Of a stretch of 9,214 bases of DNA, positions 6,844 to 9,214 are shown piece after piece. The notes beneath the pieces are model-generated. The model worked only from the letters and a program-made list of their open reading frames with translations, was not told where the DNA came from and made no database searches. This DNA is from Limisoma sp963590405. GTDB lineage: Bacteria > Bacteroidota > Bacteroidia > Bacteroidales > Muribaculaceae. Within the stretch, counting starts at the first letter, position 1. Each line of letters starts with the position of its first letter. Location of the stretch: positions 1 through 9,214 of the forward strand of contig CAVAPE010000081.1 in the NCBI GenBank assembly GCA_963590405.1, in the 5' to 3' direction. A program made the position numbers and the translations under genes.

Positions 6844-8007
6844 CTATTTGTTCCCTTTGGCGCGATTATGCGTCTTGCAGAGCATCTGGCAATTTTTCTC
6901 GTCAGTAGCGCCGCCTTTGCTCCACGCCTTGACGTGGTCGGCATCCATTTCCTTCAAAGTCCAAATCTTGGTTTTGTTGGCATCATGCCCGATGGCACAT
7001 AGTGGGCAATTGCTTTTATGCTTTTTCTTCGCCTCATCTGTTTGTTTGCGGTAGACCCTACCTTTTATATTGTCGTCAAAGACACGCACATTCAGAAGTT
7101 TGGTGTCCTTACATCCTCCCAGCACATACTCAAAGACATTCTTGTTGTCCGTGATGCAAGGGTCGTCGTAGAGTTGCTTCACCTTTTGCGACACTTCCAC
7201 ATGATTATAAGGCGTGGTATGGAAACGCTCATACAATTCGCCCCATTCCAAGCCTTTCATCTTTGGATAGACCTCATCAAAAGTTTGCTCTATCCACGAG
7301 ATTACATCGGTGAAATAATGCTTCAGTTCGTTTATGTCGGCATCGCGACGGTGTTCTTGCATATAGTCCTTGATTTGGTTGTGGCTAACCCACTTCAACG
7401 CTGCGTGGAGGTAGTCCTGCCTACTCACAGAACCAGCGATATAGCAACTCCATTTAAGCACGCGAGAATCTTCCTTGTTGCTGAACTCCTTTCGGGCAGC
7501 GCTGACAAACGGGCCAGAATAGATGGCATTGAGTCGTTCCTGGTCATTCAACTGTATGCCACCGATGTTGATAATGTTGAACCATTCCTTGATTTCTGTT
7601 TCCGTACCCTCGCAGATATAAGCCAGCATCTTCGTGTTTTCTATGAGGTTTCGTTCATCTGTGTTCAATGACTGGAACTTATAGGGAATGTCTCCTTTCA
7701 TTACGGAGAATTTGCCTATCAAGTATCGTCCAAGGCTGGTGATGCGTTGCTGACCGTCGAGCACCTCCAGCCGACCGTCAGGCAGTTTGTTGAAATACAA
7801 TAATCCCAGAGGATATTTTTTCAAGACGGAATCAATCACGGCAATTTCTTTTTCGCTATTGCTCTCACTGTAGAGATAATTGCGCTGATATTCTGGCTGG
7901 ATGGTAAGTTTACCAGCCAAGCCATAAAGTCCTTTTCCGTCGAGGTCGCTATAGGTGAATCCCTCGCACAGTTCCTTCACCGTATATTCTTTCAATTCGG
8001 TTTCCAT
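6844..8007 (-). CDS. DUF262-HNH nuclease, probable restriction/defence effector
   Basis: This 387-residue protein has two recognisable parts. Residues about 10-165 are a DUF262 (ParB/GmrS N-terminal-like) domain: IQPEYQRNY (36-44), YPLG (65-68), the signature LDGQQRIT (83-90) and INIGGIQLNDQER (146-158). In GmrSD, BrxU and SspE this domain is linked to nucleotide use and to nuclease control. A helical middle (about 170-310) leads to a C-terminal HNH domain: CPLC (334-337), DADHVKAW (355-362), then N372, C377, H380 and N381, so the zinc-binding and catalytic residues appear intact. The HNH is of the classical Cys-containing type, not the DUF1524 type found in GmrD. The ATG at 8007 lies 4 nt after the methyltransferase stop, implying one mRNA and coupled translation. 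Codon use is AT-richer than in secDF or the flavoprotein gene. Target and nucleotide dependence are unknown. Confidence 0.85.
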   Translation of the reverse strand: METELKEYTVKELCEGFTYSDLDGKGLYGLAGKLTIQPEYQRNYLYSESNSEKEIAVIDSVLKKYPLGLLYFNKLPDGRLEVLDGQQRITSLGRYLIGKFSVMKGDIPYKFQSLNTDERNLIENTKMLAYICEGTETEIKEWFNIINIGGIQLNDQERLNAIYSGPFVSAARKEFSNKEDSRVLKWSCYIAGSVSRQDYLHAALKWVSHNQIKDYMQEHRRDADINELKHYFTDVISWIEQTFDEVYPKMKGLEWGELYERFHTTPYNHVEVSQKVKQLYDDPCITDNKNVFEYVLGGCKDTKLLNVRVFDDNIKGRVYRKQTDEAKKKHKSNCPLCAIGHDANKTKIWTLKEMDADHVKAWSKGGATDEKNCQMLCKTHNRAKGNK

Positions 8008-8011
8008 GTTA

Positions 8012-9115
8012 TCACTTTTTACGGATTAATAGACGAGTATACATTCTTTTACCGTCGATATATGGACGGTCATATTTCATGCCCTCACCTTTCCAGTACT
8101 TACTGAGTTCTACATTATTTTCTATTATTCCCAACAATTCGAATTGTTCAGGGCAATATTTGTCCAAGTAGGTAATCGGCACGCCCATTATTCCGTCATA
8201 GTCACAGGGTATCATGTTTGTTTGTGGCACTTCTATGGCTTCATAATTGTCGTAGGATGCATAGAGCCATTCGCTATTATCCTTGCCCTTCCCGTTATCT
8301 TTGCTTTTGCTGTATTTGATATAGTCAGCCATCGTCATTAGCGTCAACGGCTGATGACGGCGACCATGTTCTATGTTGGTAAACCATCTTACCCCCTTTA
8401 TGCGTATGTATTTTTTGCCATTATTGTCGACGCGCGACCCTACCGCTGACAAAGGATATTCGTCGGGCACGCCAAATTCCCTGTCGCCACTATGAATGGT
8501 GCAGCCAAGCCACATCTCGTTTTTCATTATAAGTGGGAACACCTCCTTACAGGTGACGCTATTAATATTGCCCATAACCACAAACTGCTTTTTCGCTTCG
8601 ACAATCCAAGCAAGAAACTCCCGAAACAATGAAAATGGTGGGTTGGTTACAATTATGTCTGCCTCGTCCCTAAGACACCTCACCTCCTCGCTGCGGAAGT
8701 CGCCATCGCCCTCAAGATAGTCCCAATTCAGGTCGTCAAGGTCTATTCTGCCGTCGCCAGTGCGGTCTTTGTCCAAGACAAAGATTTTGCCGTTGGTCTG
8801 TGTCTTGCTAATGTCGAATTTAGGAGAATAGGTTTCAAATGCCGACAGTTGCACACCATTCTTGTAGGTCATGCTTTCAGGAGCATAACTGGTGGAGATG
8901 AGTTTCTTCAATCCCAACTCTTCAAAGTTTTGGGCAAAGTATTTTGTGAAGTTGCTCCACTCCGGGTCATCGCAAGGCAGAAGAACTGTCTTGCCGCGAA
9001 ACACGTCACGATTGTAATCGAGATAAGCCTCCATCTCCACTTCAATGTCGCGAAATTGAGTGTAGAACTCGTCCTTCTTCGCGGCACGGGCTTGATTTAG
9101 CGAATTGTTTGCCAT
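8012..9115 (-). CDS. EcoRI-family adenine-specific DNA methyltransferase
   Basis: This 367-residue protein fits the EcoRI_methylase family, which transfers a methyl group from S-adenosylmethionine to adenine N6. Motifs: an N-terminus typical of the family (SLNQARAAKKDEFYTQ, 5-20), LLPCDDPEWSNF (45-56, a variant of the AdoMet-binding region), GDGDFRSEE (136-144), the catalytic NPPF (158-161) and the conserved C-terminal MGVPITYLDKY block. Just before NPPF, residues 117-129 (DRTGDGRIDLDDL) resemble an EF-hand or dockerin loop. I chose the ATG at 9115 because relatives begin near SLNQA; an in-frame ATG at 9139 would add 8 residues. It is the first gene of a two-gene operon with the DUF262-HNH gene and probably supplies the protective or signalling methylation. 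The recognition site cannot be read from the sequence; family membership alone does not establish GAATTC. Confidence 0.88.
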   Translation of the reverse strand: MANNSLNQARAAKKDEFYTQFRDIEVEMEAYLDYNRDVFRGKTVLLPCDDPEWSNFTKYFAQNFEELGLKKLISTSYAPESMTYKNGVQLSAFETYSPKFDISKTQTNGKIFVLDKDRTGDGRIDLDDLNWDYLEGDGDFRSEEVRCLRDEADIIVTNPPFSLFREFLAWIVEAKKQFVVMGNINSVTCKEVFPLIMKNEMWLGCTIHSGDREFGVPDEYPLSAVGSRVDNNGKKYIRIKGVRWFTNIEHGRRHQPLTLMTMADYIKYSKSKDNGKGKDNSEWLYASYDNYEAIEVPQTNMIPCDYDGIMGVPITYLDKYCPEQFELLGIIENNVELSKYWKGEGMKYDRPYIDGKRMYTRLLIRKK

Positions 9116-9214
9116 AATTGATTGATAGTTGTTTCGCATTCAACTACCAATCCGCTAAGACGCAAAAGGGCATAAAGAAAGGCGTGATGCCTCTTATCGC
9201 GTTTAGCACGGGAC
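9116..9214. other. Upstream region of the methyltransferase operon
   Basis: These 99 bp must contain, or lie downstream of, the operon promoter. No good TTTG-N19/20-TAnnTTTG pair is visible on the minus strand. On that strand, AGGC-ATCAC-GCCT followed by TTTCTTT (9192-9174) looks like a short terminator, possibly of a gene beyond the right edge. It is followed by TGCCCTTTTGCGTCTTAGCGG (about 9172-9152), which resembles a 'TGCGCCTTTGCGTCTT' type intergenic repeat I recall from many bacterial genomes. Both readings are weak. Confidence 0.3.

Noticed and set aside
6844..9115. Using the apparent lack of GAATTC in the window as evidence for the methylation site
   Set aside because: I saw no GAATTC by reading, but only about two are expected in 9 kb, so absence carries no weight.
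9116..9139. Upstream ATG at 9139 as methyltransferase start
   Set aside because: The extra 8 residues (MRNNYQSI) do not look like the family N-terminus, while the ATG at 9115 gives the expected MANNSLNQA start; it remains possible.

Overview
The window looks like a chromosomal segment from a member of the Bacteroidales (Bacteroidota), plausibly a Prevotella- or Bacteroides-like gut or oral anaerobe. The evidence is: promoters of the Bacteroidota type (TTTG, 19-20 nt, TAnnTTTG); tRNA genes that do not encode the 3' CCA; a fused SecD-SecF protein of about 1,000 residues; an OprO/OprP-type porin and an SbsA-Ig-type lipoprotein typical of this phylum; and AT-rich leaders without clear Shine-Dalgarno sequences.

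Left part (1-935): the 5' end of a phosphate-selective-porin-family gene runs off the left edge on the minus strand. It is followed by two tRNA-Leu genes facing each other: anticodon UAG on the plus strand and CAA on the minus strand. Each has its own promoter with a 20-nt spacer and its own hairpin terminator, and the two terminators lie between the genes.

Middle part (935-6302): an Ig-like-domain lipoprotein gene (minus) and secDF (plus) diverge from a 285-bp intergenic region. That region holds a promoter for each gene, a 19-bp direct repeat and several palindromes. The first repeat copy contains the lipoprotein gene's -7 box in reverse complement. secDF is followed by a strong intrinsic terminator. 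SecDF carries an unusual Ala/Pro/Glu-rich linker in its first periplasmic domain.

Right part (6303-9214): a short flavin-binding-fold gene of the Nim/pyridoxamine-5'-phosphate-oxidase-like family (plus) converges, with only 22 nt between stop codons, on a two-gene minus-strand operon. That operon encodes an EcoRI-family adenine-specific DNA methyltransferase followed, 4 nt later, by a protein joining a DUF262 (ParB/GmrS-like) domain to a C-terminal HNH nuclease domain. By eye the pair is AT-richer than its neighbours. It looks like an acquired restriction/defence module and is the most interesting content of the window: the nuclease partner resembles modification-dependent (type IV-like) enzymes rather than EcoRI endonuclease.

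All family assignments come from reading motifs; no database search was possible.
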